A stretch of DNA of 64,000 nucleotides from Actinobacillus sp. GY-402 (GCF_014843355.1 NZ_CP062137.1:1550001-1614000); one strand, 5' to 3'; shown: positions 27,100 to 36,842, counted from the stretch's first letter. Notes: generated by a model not told the origin, from the letters alone. Translations and numbers: made by a program.

Positions 27100-29064
27100 T
27101 TACCACTGATACATATAACCTGCGCCGGTCATACCGTAACCGCGGGTATCCGCACCTGCGCTGAGCTTAATAATATGTTTGCCGTTATCGGACAAGCGGG
27201 AATATCCCACCGCAATTGCATTTTCGTTGCGATAATTAGCCACACCGACGCCGACGCCGCTACCGCCGTTTTTCGTCACTTGCGGAATATTTGCCATCGC
27301 ACCGGCTTGGGCAATTCCCGCCCGCAGTTTTTTGTCCACCCGACGTACGTTTGCATTGGCATTATTCATGCTGTTACGCAATTGACTAACGTTAACCGCG
27401 TCGGTATCCGCCGTTCCCGGCGCTACATTGCTAATTTTCTTGTCGTTCATGTTAATACCGTCGCTGTTTATTGTCGGACCGTTATTCACTTGAACCGTAT
27501 CAGCCGTCACCGTATTAAATTTCGGATTATCCGACACCGCTACATTGATTGTTTTGCCCGAACCGCTGATTTCCACATTACGACCGGCATTAATCGCTAC
27601 CGTGTCGCCGGCTTTCACGCTATTATCCGTTGCCGTATAAGTGTTCTGAGTGGCGCCGTTTGCCGTTGCATTATCCACAGACGATGTCACATTCCAGCTG
27701 ACATTATTCACGGCATCAATCACGTTCTGCACTTTTGCAATACTGTTAGGCGTCACATTACCGTCCGCAACGGCTTTACCGTTTGCCGTGGTCATATTTC
27801 CCGTGTTCACGTCCACTGTCACATTACCGTTATCAACGGTGATATTCGCCGTAGTGCTGTTCACAAAATTTAATGTATTACCATCAATCGGCGTGGCTTT
27901 TTTGTTAATTTCATCCGTCAATGTTTTTGCAACCAAATAAAGCTGGGAACCGTTGATCGCATCGGTGGACGCCATCGAAATGTTACCCGCCGCCACATTT
28001 TTGATCTGGCGATACGTATTATTATCCGATTTACCTACTGACACTACGAGCCCGTCGCGTTCCGGTTGCCCCGCAAAACCGCTGTAAGTAATGCCGTTAA
28101 TCGTGGCCGACGTTTCCGTGGTTGCCGTTTCACCCGTTGCCGACCCCGAACCCAAGGCGACGGATTCATTCAATGTCGCGCTGGAATAACGCCCCAATGC
28201 CGTCGAATAGATTGCGTTGGCAACGGCATGCGAACCTAGAGAAACGGCGTCAATTCCGCTTGAATCGGACTGATAGCCCAGCGAAACGGAGGCATTTCCG
28301 GAAGAAACCGATTCAACGCCGATAGCGATTGCCGCACCGTCTTCGGTAACGCCGCTTACATTCGCTAAATGGCCAATGGCGATCCCCGCTACGGATGAAA
28401 CCGTTGTCGCATTACCGATGGCGACGGCGTTTCTGGTTGAAATGGTAATTCCCTGACCAAGTGCGGTCGAATTTTGAGTAGAATTTGTATCGGAATTAAT
28501 CGTGTTGTTCGTCCCGATCGCAACGGAATTATGGGAGTTAACCCAGTTATTCGAACCGACCGCCGTCACGTTATCCGAGGCGACTGTCGAAACGGTATTT
28601 AAGCCCGTAATATTATTCGAAGAAGCCGCGCCGATAAAGGTACCAACCGTATTATGATAACCATAACCGATAGATTGAGAACCGTTGACATTATTGGTAT
28701 CGCCGTATGCCTGCGCATATTCGCCCAGCGCCTGGTTGCCGTCACCAAATGCATTGGCGTGACTGCCGTTTACGCTGTTTTGATTACCAAAAACACTGGA
28801 ACTGTTTGATGTCGTCAATACTTCATTGTATTGACCCACTACCGAATTACCGTAACCGGTGCCGGCTATCGGTGCGACATATGTCGAACCGTTGCTCGTC
28901 GGCGAATCCGCCGGTGTGGAATATGCCGGAGCAATAGCGTTGTTTTGGCTAACGCCATTGGCCGCGTCATTCTCCGCATAAATAAGTGTTGTTGTATCGG
29001 ATGCGGTTGCAGTTGAGGCTGCGAACGCAGCAACCATTCCCATGGTTAACGTATTAATTTTCAT
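27100..29064 (-). CDS. Trimeric autotransporter adhesin (YadA family)
   Basis: This surface adhesin of 654 residues belongs to the type Vc secretion class. A signal peptide is seen (MKINTLTMGMVAAFAASTATA). The head (about 70-310) contains YadA-type left-handed-roll repeats, for example HNSVAIGTNN, NAVAIGNATTVS, ASVSLGYQSDSS, DAVSLGSHAVA and STALGRYSSA. Neck/connector sequences are KNVAAGNISMASTDAINGSQL (about 350) and NVAPGTADTDAVNVSQLRN (about 555), with a short stalk between. The last ~70 residues form the membrane anchor (KKLRAGIAQAGAMANIP, GVGVGVANYRNENAIAVGYS), ending in W. It stands alone, with an upstream AT-rich gap. The ligand is unknown. Confidence 0.93.
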   Translation of the reverse strand: MKINTLTMGMVAAFAASTATASDTTTLIYAENDAANGVSQNNAIAPAYSTPADSPTSNGSTYVAPIAGTGYGNSVVGQYNEVLTTSNSSSVFGNQNSVNGSHANAFGDGNQALGEYAQAYGDTNNVNGSQSIGYGYHNTVGTFIGAASSNNITGLNTVSTVASDNVTAVGSNNWVNSHNSVAIGTNNTINSDTNSTQNSTALGQGITISTRNAVAIGNATTVSSVAGIAIGHLANVSGVTEDGAAIAIGVESVSSGNASVSLGYQSDSSGIDAVSLGSHAVANAIYSTALGRYSSATLNESVALGSGSATGETATTETSATINGITYSGFAGQPERDGLVVSVGKSDNNTYRQIKNVAAGNISMASTDAINGSQLYLVAKTLTDEINKKATPIDGNTLNFVNSTTANITVDNGNVTVDVNTGNMTTANGKAVADGNVTPNSIAKVQNVIDAVNNVSWNVTSSVDNATANGATQNTYTATDNSVKAGDTVAINAGRNVEISGSGKTINVAVSDNPKFNTVTADTVQVNNGPTINSDGINMNDKKISNVAPGTADTDAVNVSQLRNSMNNANANVRRVDKKLRAGIAQAGAMANIPQVTKNGGSGVGVGVANYRNENAIAVGYSRLSDNGKHIIKLSAGADTRGYGMTGAGYMYQW

Positions 29065-29221
29065 AGTACCCCCTTATTGGTTCCAAAATAATATCAAGAC
29101 AAAAAATAACTTATCTTTACAAAGATATTTATTAGAATAGACTTAATTTACAATTTTATTGGTACGACCACAGTCAAAATCAGGTCTAACCACTTATTAA
29201 TCCGACCGCACTTTCAAGATA

Positions 29222-29256
29222 AAAAAAACCGCTGAGAAATCCCAGCGGTTTATTTT
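29222..29256 (-). terminator. Intrinsic terminator of ppiD
   Basis: A 9-bp stem AAACCGCTG / CAGCGGTTT; read leftward it is followed by eight T. It lies 14 bases after the ppiD stop. T residues on the other strand suggest it may work both ways. Confidence 0.9.
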
Positions 29257-29269
29257 TAACTTTTATCTG

Positions 29270-31144
29270 TTAATTATCTTCGTTCTGCTTCATAAAAGAT
29301 TCATTCACTTCAATCTTCGCTTTCGCCCGTAATGACTGCAACAAATGGATCTGAGCATCACGCATTTTATCCTGTAACACTTGCACGTCGAAACGCTGAC
29401 GTAAGGTATCGTCTACCTGCCCGTCTTCCACTTTGTCTAATGCTACGATCATCACATCGCCGTTATTGGCTTTTGCCGCCTTATAAGCGGTCCGGTTTTC
29501 TTTCGGCTGCATCGTGAAAATAATATTGTTTAAGGCCGGATCTTTATTTTCCGCATAAACCCATTTTTCTTCCGCGCCGAAGCTAATACCCGCCGGTAAC
29601 GGTTTATCGGCTTCCAACTCTTTAACAATATTCTCGGCTTGCGCCAAAACGGCGGTTTCCGCTTTCTGACGTTTTAAGAAATCGGTAATTTCCTGACGGG
29701 CCTCCTCCAGACTTCTGGTGCCTTCCGCTTTATGATCCACTACGCGAACGACGATGGAATGTTGATCGCCCACATTCATCGGTTCGGAATTCACATTGCC
29801 TTGCGACACGTCACCGTCAAACATTGCATTCACCACAGACGGGAAATTCAATTTCGCCGGCACGCCGTTACGCGGAAAATAATCGGTTTCTTTGACTTCC
29901 ACACCGGCCGCTTTCGCCGCAGCGGTTAATGAAGTGCGATCTTCGAAGGCTTTCTCCGCCACCTGTTTTTCCAGCGAATAAAATTGGTTACTGACCAAAT
30001 CCCGACGAATAGCCTGAGTAATCTGTTCTCTTACTTGTTCAAGCGGCAATAACGCGGAATCTTTGCGATCCAATACCCGAATAATATGGAACTGACCGTC
30101 CACATTGACCGGCGTACTGTAACGGCCGACTTCAAGAATCGTTGCCGCATCTTCAAATTCTTTAGGCAAATCGCCGGCGTTCAACCATCCCAAATCGCCG
30201 CCGTTTGCGGCAGAAACTTTATCGTTGGATTTCTCTTTTGCTACAGTAGCGAAATCCGCACCTTTTTGTAAGGCTTCATACGCATCCAAAGCATCTTTTT
30301 CGTTTGCCAGTTGAATATGAGCAAGGCGTTCTTGGCCCTTGGTGGTGAAATCCGCTTTATGATCCTGATAATATTGCTGAATTTCCACATCAGTCACTTT
30401 CACCGCTTTTTCCGCAATCGCCGGCGTTAAATCCAGATATTGCACTTTAATTAATTCCGGAACGGTAAATGCCGATTTATTCGAATCGTAATAATTCCGG
30501 ATTTCTTCTTCCGTCACCGTTTGCTTCGCAATTTCGGCCGCTAACGGTAAATGCGCCAAACGCACGGTGCGGGACTGAAAGAATCCTTTGGCGAAGGCTT
30601 CCTGACTGGCCGGCACTAAAAAAGCGGTATCCGTCAATGCACTTTGCAGTTGCGCCAAACGTAACGCTTCGCGCAAATATTGCGCATAAGCGTCCGAGCT
30701 TAAGTTATTGTTACGCAGGAATAATTGGTAAGTTTCATTACTGAATTTGCCGTCCACCTGAAATTCCGGCGTACGCACAATTTCCCGTTTAATCTGTTCA
30801 TCACTCACGGCAATATTCAGTTCGTCACCATATTGGCGCAATAATTCCTGATCAATCAAACGGTTAAGCACGGTCTGGCGTAATCCCGCGGTAAATTCCG
30901 GTGTGTCCGATAAAGCGGCGAACTGCGGGCCTAACTGTTGTTCCAGACGTTGAAATTCATTGTTATATTGCTGTTGAAAGTCTTGTTGGGAAATTTCTTC
31001 ACCGTTCACTTTTACGGCCGAGGTATCGGAAGACGAACCCAGATAGCCGTACATTCCCGAAATCACGAACGAAACGGCAATGGCGCCTAAAATAGCTTTC
31101 GAAACCCAGCTATTGGCGGCATGGTGCAATTTTTCCATTAACAT
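29270..31144 (-). CDS. ppiD: Periplasmic folding chaperone PpiD (SurA/parvulin-like)
   Basis: PpiD is anchored in the inner membrane and binds proteins emerging from the Sec translocon. The 624 residues have a membrane segment near the N terminus (WVSKAILGAIAVSFVISGMYG), a SurA-like N domain, then a parvulin domain around 265-355 (ERLAHIQLANEKDALDAYEAL, NGGDLGWLNAGDLPKEFEDA). The family's parvulin domain is usually inactive as an isomerase. Two ATGs (31144 and 31138) are possible; AGGATTAACCGCC favours the first. In E. coli ppiD also lies close to lon. Confidence 0.95.
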   Translation of the reverse strand: MLMEKLHHAANSWVSKAILGAIAVSFVISGMYGYLGSSSDTSAVKVNGEEISQQDFQQQYNNEFQRLEQQLGPQFAALSDTPEFTAGLRQTVLNRLIDQELLRQYGDELNIAVSDEQIKREIVRTPEFQVDGKFSNETYQLFLRNNNLSSDAYAQYLREALRLAQLQSALTDTAFLVPASQEAFAKGFFQSRTVRLAHLPLAAEIAKQTVTEEEIRNYYDSNKSAFTVPELIKVQYLDLTPAIAEKAVKVTDVEIQQYYQDHKADFTTKGQERLAHIQLANEKDALDAYEALQKGADFATVAKEKSNDKVSAANGGDLGWLNAGDLPKEFEDAATILEVGRYSTPVNVDGQFHIIRVLDRKDSALLPLEQVREQITQAIRRDLVSNQFYSLEKQVAEKAFEDRTSLTAAAKAAGVEVKETDYFPRNGVPAKLNFPSVVNAMFDGDVSQGNVNSEPMNVGDQHSIVVRVVDHKAEGTRSLEEARQEITDFLKRQKAETAVLAQAENIVKELEADKPLPAGISFGAEEKWVYAENKDPALNNIIFTMQPKENRTAYKAAKANNGDVMIVALDKVEDGQVDDTLRQRFDVQVLQDKMRDAQIHLLQSLRAKAKIEVNESFMKQNEDN

Positions 31145-31192
31145 GGCGGTTAATCCTATATTTAAAAATAAAAATCTCGTCGATTATAAAAT

Positions 31193-31233
31193 AAAGTGCG
31201 GTGAAAAATAAGCAAATTTTTCACCGCACTTTT
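31193..31233 (-). terminator. Paired-USS terminator of pbpG
   Basis: AAAGTGCGGTGAAAAA and TTTTTCACCGCACTTT form a 16-bp stem with an 8-to-9-base loop and T read leftward. It lies 30 bases after pbpG. Both arms are full uptake sequences. Confidence 0.85.
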
Positions 31234-31263
31234 AACTTATCGGGAAGTTCGTCCGCCGAAGCG

Positions 31264-32142
31264 TTAATTTGCTACACGCTCAATCAACTGCTCGAACGCC
31301 ATTTCGTCATAACCTTCTTCATAAAGCGCATCATCGCCGGAATTGCGTAACTCCCGATTATTCAAGGTGAGACAGCCGTATTGTTCAAGTTTGCTTTTCG
31401 TAAATGCCGAACGGAACGCGGAACTGGTATTATTCAAACTGATCACGCCGATGGTGGATTGGTGGCATTGAAATTTATTGACGAACACCAGATTATATCC
31501 CGATTCGCGAATGTAACCCGTTTTATTCAGGGCGGCGCCGAAAATTTCTTCTCGCACCAGTTTGTTGGTATTTTTCACAAAAACATTGCGTCCGCCCGCG
31601 CGGATATAAGCCGCCGAAGTATTGGACAACGCCTGAATTTGCGGCTTATTCAAAGAATATTTGGCGAGCTTCACCAAATCCATGGCACTCGAAACATTAT
31701 TACTGGACAATCCCGAGCTGTCGCTGAAACGCGTGGATTTCATGCCTAATTCTTTCGCTTTTTCATTCATCTTACCGATAAATTGAATACGCGACATCCC
31801 CGCCGAACGCGCCAGCGCATGGGCCGCATAGTTATCGGAATGCACCAACATGGCTTTCAATAATTCACCGCAAGGCATCGGCGTATATTTCGGCAATTTG
31901 GTGTGCGTGCCCTTAATGTAATCGTTATCTTCATCCGTAATCGATGCCGTACAGTTTCGGTTACGGTTATTTTCCAAAAATACGTTTGCCGTCATCAATT
32001 TCGTTACCGAGGCGATAGGCTGCACGGAATAAGGCGAACGGCTTTCCAATACTTTGTCGTGGGTAAAATCATAGACCACATAAGATTGCGCCATCGCAAA
32101 AGACGGAAGAAGCAAAAGAATCGAAAAGGCTTTTTTTAACAT
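31264..32142 (-). CDS. pbpG: D-alanyl-D-alanine endopeptidase (penicillin-binding protein 7)
   Basis: This periplasmic serine peptidase of the S11 family cleaves peptidoglycan crosslinks. The 292 residues have a signal peptide (MLKKAFSILLLLPSFAMAQ) and the three active-site motifs: SVTK in PIASVTKLMTANVF, SDN in VHSDNYAAHALARS, and KTG in LNKTGYIRESGYN. The length fits PbpG (E. coli about 310) rather than the longer carboxypeptidases DacA/DacC. It occupies the position between lon and ppiD that hupB holds in E. coli. Confidence 0.92.
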   Translation of the reverse strand: MLKKAFSILLLLPSFAMAQSYVVYDFTHDKVLESRSPYSVQPIASVTKLMTANVFLENNRNRNCTASITDEDNDYIKGTHTKLPKYTPMPCGELLKAMLVHSDNYAAHALARSAGMSRIQFIGKMNEKAKELGMKSTRFSDSSGLSSNNVSSAMDLVKLAKYSLNKPQIQALSNTSAAYIRAGGRNVFVKNTNKLVREEIFGAALNKTGYIRESGYNLVFVNKFQCHQSTIGVISLNNTSSAFRSAFTKSKLEQYGCLTLNNRELRNSGDDALYEEGYDEMAFEQLIERVAN

Positions 32143-32249
32143 AACTTGCGAACTGGATAAGAAATAAACGATTTATTTTAGCAGTTTTTTTACGGGCTTA
32201 CTATTCTCACAAGCGTTTAAATATTAAATATTTCCCGGCTTTCTTACGT

Positions 32250-32293
32250 AAAAGTGCGGTCAAAAAATCTTATGTTTTTTCGACCGCACTTTA
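32250..32293 (-). terminator. Paired-USS terminator of lon
   Basis: AAAAGTGCGGTC and GACCGCACTTT, about 20 bases apart, form a stem extended by CAAAAAA / TTTTTTCG. It lies about 40 bases after the lon stop. Confidence 0.75.
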
Positions 32294-32331
32294 TGCTTTT
32301 ATCCGATGACGGTTTTCATCGTCTTCGGCGA

Positions 32332-34752
32332 TTAATTCACCGTCGGTTTGTGTTTCGAAGTTTTACGCGGACGCGGCACTTTCACCGAACCCACCGGCGC
32401 CAGTTTCACAAATTCCACGCCCTGCGGCGGATTTTCCAAGGCGATCGTTAACACTTCGTCAATGGTTTCCACTGCGTGAATGGCCAGACTTTGTTTGGCG
32501 TTTTCCGGGATTTCCTCCAAATCTTTCACATTATCTTTCGGAATAATCACCGTCTTAATCCCGCCGCGATGGGCCGCTAAAAGTTTTTCCTTTAACCCGC
32601 CAATCGGCAACACTTTACCGCGCAGGCTGATTTCGCCCGTCATCGCGACATCGGCACGCACCGGATTTCCCGTTAAACAGGAAACCAATGCCGTACACAT
32701 GGCAATCCCCGCGCTCGGGCCGTCTTTCGGCGTGGCGCCGTCCGGCACGTGAATATGGATATCGCGTTTTTCGTGGAAATCAGTAGCGATCCCTAATTTT
32801 TCCGCGCGGGAACGCACCACCGTCATCGCCGCCTGGATGGATTCTTTCATCACATCTCCCAGCGAGCCGGTGAAAGTCAGCTTACCTTTGCCGACCACGG
32901 AAGCGGTTTCAATGGTGAGCAAATCGCCGCCCACTTCCGTCCAGGCCAGGCCGGTCACTTCGCCTACACGATTTTGCGTATCCGCCAGACCGAAGTCAAA
33001 ACGTTTCACCCCGAGATAATCATGTAAATTATCGGCATTCACCACCAATGTTTTCACTTTCTTATCCAGCAGTAAATTTTTCACCGCTTTACGGCAGATT
33101 TTTGAAATTTCGCGTTCAAGCCCGCGTACACCGGCTTCACGGGTGTAATAGCGGATAATGTCTAAAATCGCGCTGTCTTCAATGGTCAGTTCGCCTTTTT
33201 TCAATCCGTTGCGTTCCATTTGTTTTTGTAACAAATGGCGAGTGGCGATATTGAGCTTTTCATCTTCGGTATAGCCGGAAAGACGAATCACTTCCATACG
33301 ATCCAGTAACGGTCCCGGAATATTCATGGAATTTGAGGTCGCCACAAACATTACATCGGATAAATCATAATCCACTTCCAGATAATGATCGTTAAATTTT
33401 GAGTTTTGTTCCGGATCAAGCACTTCCAATAACGCCGCCGCCGGATCACCGCGATAATCCATCGCCATCTTATCAATTTCATCCAGCAGGAATAACGGAT
33501 TTTTTACTCCGACTTTTGCCATTTTCTGAATCAGTTTACCCGGCAACGAACCGATATAGGTTTTGCGGTGACCGCGGATTTCCGCTTCATCACGCACGCC
33601 GCCTAATGCCATACGCACGTATTTACGTCCGGTCGCATTGGCAATGGATTGCCCTAAAGAGGTTTTTCCCACCCCCGGCGGTCCGACTAAACAAAGAATC
33701 GGCCCCTTGATTTGGTTCAAACGGCTTTGCACCGCAAGATATTCCAGAATGCGCTCTTTCACCCGTTCCAGACCGTAATGATCCGCGTCTAAAATTTCCT
33801 GCGCTTTCAAAATATCTTTTTTCACTTTAGTGCGTTTATGCCAAGGCACCTGCAACATCCAGTCGATATAACCGCGAATAACCGTCGCTTCCGAAGACAT
33901 CGGCGACATCATTTTCAGTTTTTTCAACTCGCTTTCCACTTTTTCTTTCGCTTCCGCAGGCAGCTTCGCTTCATCCAGTTTTTTACGCAGCTGATCGATT
34001 TCGTTATCCGCTTCCGCTTCTTCGTCACCGTCCAGTTCTTTGCGAATCACTTTAAGCTGTTCGTTCAGGTAATAATCGCGCTGTGTTTTTTCCATGCGTT
34101 CTTTCACCTTGGAACGAATCCGTTTTTCCACTTGCAGCAAGTCCGTTTCGCTTTCCATCGTGCCAAGCAAGTATTCCAAACGTTCCTGAACGTTAGCGCG
34201 CGCCAAAATTTCCTGTTTATGGCGCACCGCCACCGGCAAATGCGCCGCCAGCGTATCCGCAAAGCGATCCGCATCATCAATGGCGGAAAGCGCATTCAAC
34301 ACTTCGGGTTGAATCTTTTTATTCTGCTTAACGTAGTTTTCAAATTCTCTAAATGCCATTTGACGCACGACATCAATTTCTTTGGCATCGCTCCAAACCG
34401 TATCCACCAATTCGACGGTCGCCGTAAAAGCATCCGTATCGCTGATGCTGACGATATTGGCGCGTTGCTGACCTTCCACCAGCACTTTTACCGTGCCGTC
34501 AGGCAGTTTCAGCATTTGAATAATGTTCACGATTGTGCCGACGTTGTATAAATCCTTGGCTTCGGGATCTTCAATTTCCGCCTGTTTTTGCGCCACAAGC
34601 AACAGCTGTTTGCCGGATTCCATCGCTTGATCCAGGCTGCGAATGGATTTATCGCGACCAACAAACAACGGCATCACCATATAAGGAAAAACCACCACGT
34701 CACGAAGTGGAAGAAGCGGTAATTCCCGGCGTTCAATTTGTTTTGCGTTCAT
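32332..34752 (-). CDS. lon: ATP-dependent protease Lon
   Basis: This cytoplasmic AAA+ protease degrades damaged and regulatory proteins. The 806 residues comprise an N-terminal substrate domain (LPLLPLRDVVVFPYMVMPLFVG), a coiled-coil linker (about 190-280), an AAA+ module with Walker A (GPPGVGKTSLGQ) and Walker B (PLFLLDEIDKM), and a C-terminal protease domain with the catalytic Ser in ATPKDGPSAGIAMCTAL. The Lys partner lies about 43 residues later. It is preceded by a heat-shock-type promoter, as expected of lon. Confidence 0.98.
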   Translation of the reverse strand: MNAKQIERRELPLLPLRDVVVFPYMVMPLFVGRDKSIRSLDQAMESGKQLLLVAQKQAEIEDPEAKDLYNVGTIVNIIQMLKLPDGTVKVLVEGQQRANIVSISDTDAFTATVELVDTVWSDAKEIDVVRQMAFREFENYVKQNKKIQPEVLNALSAIDDADRFADTLAAHLPVAVRHKQEILARANVQERLEYLLGTMESETDLLQVEKRIRSKVKERMEKTQRDYYLNEQLKVIRKELDGDEEAEADNEIDQLRKKLDEAKLPAEAKEKVESELKKLKMMSPMSSEATVIRGYIDWMLQVPWHKRTKVKKDILKAQEILDADHYGLERVKERILEYLAVQSRLNQIKGPILCLVGPPGVGKTSLGQSIANATGRKYVRMALGGVRDEAEIRGHRKTYIGSLPGKLIQKMAKVGVKNPLFLLDEIDKMAMDYRGDPAAALLEVLDPEQNSKFNDHYLEVDYDLSDVMFVATSNSMNIPGPLLDRMEVIRLSGYTEDEKLNIATRHLLQKQMERNGLKKGELTIEDSAILDIIRYYTREAGVRGLEREISKICRKAVKNLLLDKKVKTLVVNADNLHDYLGVKRFDFGLADTQNRVGEVTGLAWTEVGGDLLTIETASVVGKGKLTFTGSLGDVMKESIQAAMTVVRSRAEKLGIATDFHEKRDIHIHVPDGATPKDGPSAGIAMCTALVSCLTGNPVRADVAMTGEISLRGKVLPIGGLKEKLLAAHRGGIKTVIIPKDNVKDLEEIPENAKQSLAIHAVETIDEVLTIALENPPQGVEFVKLAPVGSVKVPRPRKTSKHKPTVN

Positions 34753-34796
34753 ATTTATATACTCTTTCTTCTCTTTAAATCTGTAGATTAACAGGT

Positions 34797-34824
34797 ATGT
34801 GGGGGCAAAAAACGAAAGTTCAAG
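34797..34824 (-). promoter_or_regulatory. Heat-shock (sigma-32 type) promoter of lon
   Basis: Read leftward: CTTGAA (34824-34819), a 14-base spacer and CCCCACAT (34804-34797), about 45 bases before the lon ATG. Both boxes match the sigma-32 consensus (CTTGAAA and CCCCATNT) with allowed spacing. Confidence 0.8.
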
Positions 34825-34832
34825 CTTAGACT

Positions 34833-34865
34833 AAAAAGTGCGGTCAAATTTAACCGCACTTTTTT
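34833..34865 (-). terminator. Paired-USS terminator of clpPX
   Basis: AAAAAGTGCGGTC and a facing ACCGCACTTTTT are 7 bases apart and form a compact stem with T runs. It lies 16 bases after the clpX stop and just upstream of the lon promoter. Confidence 0.85.
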
Positions 34866-34881
34866 AACGCTAAATGAGAGA

Positions 34882-36117
34882 CTATTTGAAAATTAATTTC
34901 GGCTTCTCGCCTTTTTCAATCACATCTTCATCTACGATAACTTTGGCTAAATTTTCTTGCGACGGTAAATCGTACATGGTATCCAGCAAAACGCCTTCTA
35001 CAATGGAACGCAAGCCGCGCGCGCCGGTTTTACGCGCCAAGGCTTTTTTCGCCATCGCTTTTAAGGATGCCGGGGTAAATTCCAGCTCGACCTCTTCCAG
35101 CCCGAATAACGCCTGATATTGCTTGGTCAGCGCATTTTTCGGTTCGGTTAAAATTGAAATTAACGCATTTTCATCTAATTCGCTTAACGGCGCAATCACC
35201 GGCAGACGACCGATAAATTCCGGAATCATACCGAATTTGATTAAATCTTCCGTTTCAATTTGTTTGAACAAATCCGTCAGCGTAAGTTCATCCCGTTCGC
35301 CTTTAACTTCCGCATTAAAACCGATTCCGCTGCCCACATGCACGCGTTTTTCAATGATTTTATCCAATCCCGCAAACGCACCGCCGCAGATAAACAGAAT
35401 TTTCGAGGTATCCACTCGCACCATCTCTTGTTGCGGATGTTTACGTCCGCCCTGCGGCGGAACGGCGGCAATCGTGCCTTCAATCATTTTCAGTAACGCC
35501 TGCTGTACGCCTTCGCCGGACACATCGCGGGTAATTGACGGATTAGCGGATTTACGGGTGATTTTATCGATTTCATCGATATAAATAATTCCCTGTTCCG
35601 CTTTTTCCGTATCGTAATCACAGTTCTGCAGCAATTTTTGAATGATGTTTTCCACGTCTTCGCCCACATAACCGGCTTCCGTCAACGTGGTAGCATCCGC
35701 CATGGCAAACGGCACATTCAGCATACGGGCAAGGGTTTGCGCCAATAAGGTTTTTCCGCTTCCGGTCGGTCCGATTAACAACACGTTACTTTTGCTTAAT
35801 TCCACTTCATCGGTTTTATGCCCGGAGCGCAAACGTTTGTAATGGTTATACAGCGCAACCGCCAGCACTTTTTTGGCATAATCCTGACCGATAACATAAT
35901 CGTCCAAATGCGCGCGGATTTCGTGAGGCGTCGGCAATTTCTCTTCAATTTTGTCCGCACTTTCTTCCTCTTCCGCTTCAATTTCTTCATGTAACAAAGT
36001 ATGGCATAAATCAATGCAGTCGCCGCAAATATAACCCGATGTGCCGGCGATGAGCTTGCCCACTTCGTCCTGCGACTTGCCGCAAAACGAACAACGTGTA
36101 TCTTTTTCGTCTGTCAT
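34882..36117 (-). CDS. clpX: ClpX, ATP-binding unfoldase of the ClpXP protease
   Basis: ClpX unfolds tagged proteins and feeds them to ClpP. The 411 residues have an N-terminal C4 zinc domain ([13 protein letters not shown], then CGDCIDLC), Walker A ([14 protein letters not shown]), Walker B ([11 protein letters not shown]), the IGF loop that docks on ClpP ([12 protein letters not shown]) and sensor 2 ([13 protein letters not shown]). The start [11 protein letters not shown] at 36117 is preferred over an in-frame ATG four codons upstream. It follows clpP after 15 bases. Confidence 0.97.
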   Translation of the reverse strand: MTDEKDTRCSFCGKSQDEVGKLIAGTSGYICGDCIDLCHTLLHEEIEAEEEESADKIEEKLPTPHEIRAHLDDYVIGQDYAKKVLAVALYNHYKRLRSGHKTDEVELSKSNVLLIGPTGSGKTLLAQTLARMLNVPFAMADATTLTEAGYVGEDVENIIQKLLQNCDYDTEKAEQGIIYIDEIDKITRKSANPSITRDVSGEGVQQALLKMIEGTIAAVPPQGGRKHPQQEMVRVDTSKILFICGGAFAGLDKIIEKRVHVGSGIGFNAEVKGERDELTLTDLFKQIETEDLIKFGMIPEFIGRLPVIAPLSELDENALISILTEPKNALTKQYQALFGLEEVELEFTPASLKAMAKKALARKTGARGLRSIVEGVLLDTMYDLPSQENLAKVIVDEDVIEKGEKPKLIFK

Positions 36118-36132
36118 GTTATCTCTCAATCC

Positions 36133-36717
36133 TTAACCGCGTTTTACCAAAACGCTGTCGATTAGTCCGTAATTTTTCGCTTCTTCCGCAGACATAAAAT
36201 TGTCGCGATCGGTGTCTTTTTCGATTTGTTCCAACGGTTGACCGGAATGGAAAGCCAGGCGTTCATTCAAAGTATGTTTGATTTTTAAAATTTCCTGCGC
36301 ATGAATCTGAATATCCGACGCCTGGCCGCGGAATCCGCCTAAAGGCTGATGAATCATCACCCGGGCATGCGGTAACGCCGCCCGCTTGCCCGCCGCCCCG
36401 CCGGCTAATAAAAACGCGCCCATGGAACAGGCCTGACCGATACAAAGCGTGCGTATATCCGGTTTGATAAACTGCATGGTGTCGTAAATCGCCATCCCCG
36501 CCGTTACGGAACCGCCCGGGCTATTAATGTACAGATTAATGTCTTTATCCGGATCTTCCGATTCCAAAAACAAAAGCTGGGCGACGATCAAATTCGCCAT
36601 GTTGTCTTCCACTTCGCCGCTTAAAAAAATGACGCGCTCTTTTAAAAGACGCGAATAAATATCGTACGAACGTTCGCCGCGCGAAGTCTGTTCAATCACC
36701 ATTGGAACCAATGCCAT
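36133..36717 (-). CDS. clpP: ClpP, serine protease subunit of ClpXP
   Basis: This tetradecameric serine protease has 194 residues. The catalytic Ser lies in [14 protein letters not shown], the His in [15 protein letters not shown], and the Asp in [13 protein letters not shown]. The N-terminal propeptide is short (mature N terminus probably near [16 protein letters not shown]). It forms a unit with clpX and follows tig, as in E. coli. Confidence 0.98.
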   Translation of the reverse strand: MALVPMVIEQTSRGERSYDIYSRLLKERVIFLSGEVEDNMANLIVAQLLFLESEDPDKDINLYINSPGGSVTAGMAIYDTMQFIKPDIRTLCIGQACSMGAFLLAGGAAGKRAALPHARVMIHQPLGGFRGQASDIQIHAQEILKIKHTLNERLAFHSGQPLEQIEKDTDRDNFMSAEEAKNYGLIDSVLVKRG

Positions 36718-36782
36718 AAAGTTCTCCGTTAAATTCGGTTAAAAAATCGTTCGGTTATTCTACCTGAAATTCGTTCGAAATG

Positions 36783-36842
36783 AAAAAGTGCGGTCAATTT
36801 TCGGCAAGTTTTTAAAACTCACGTAAAATCGACCGCACTTTA
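36783..36842 (-). terminator. Long-looped USS pair after tig
   Basis: Opposed uptake sequences (AAAAAGTGCGGTC at 36783 and GACCGCACTT ending at 36841) lie about 36 bases apart, between tig and clpP. They can pair, but the large loop makes termination weaker than for the compact pairs nearby. Confidence 0.5.

Noticed and set aside
27175-27873. Long + strand frame (232 codons) inside the adhesin gene
   Set aside because: Antisense shadow of repeat-rich adhesin codons; His/Ile/Arg-rich without domain and no ribosome site.
33838-34551. 237-codon + strand frame opposite lon
   Set aside because: Phe/His/Arg-rich shadow of the lon coding sequence.
32250-36842. Repeated AAGTGCGGT units as a CRISPR or dispersed mobile repeat
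   Set aside because: Irregular spacing, 9-base core, both orientations and presence in genes identify DNA uptake sequences.
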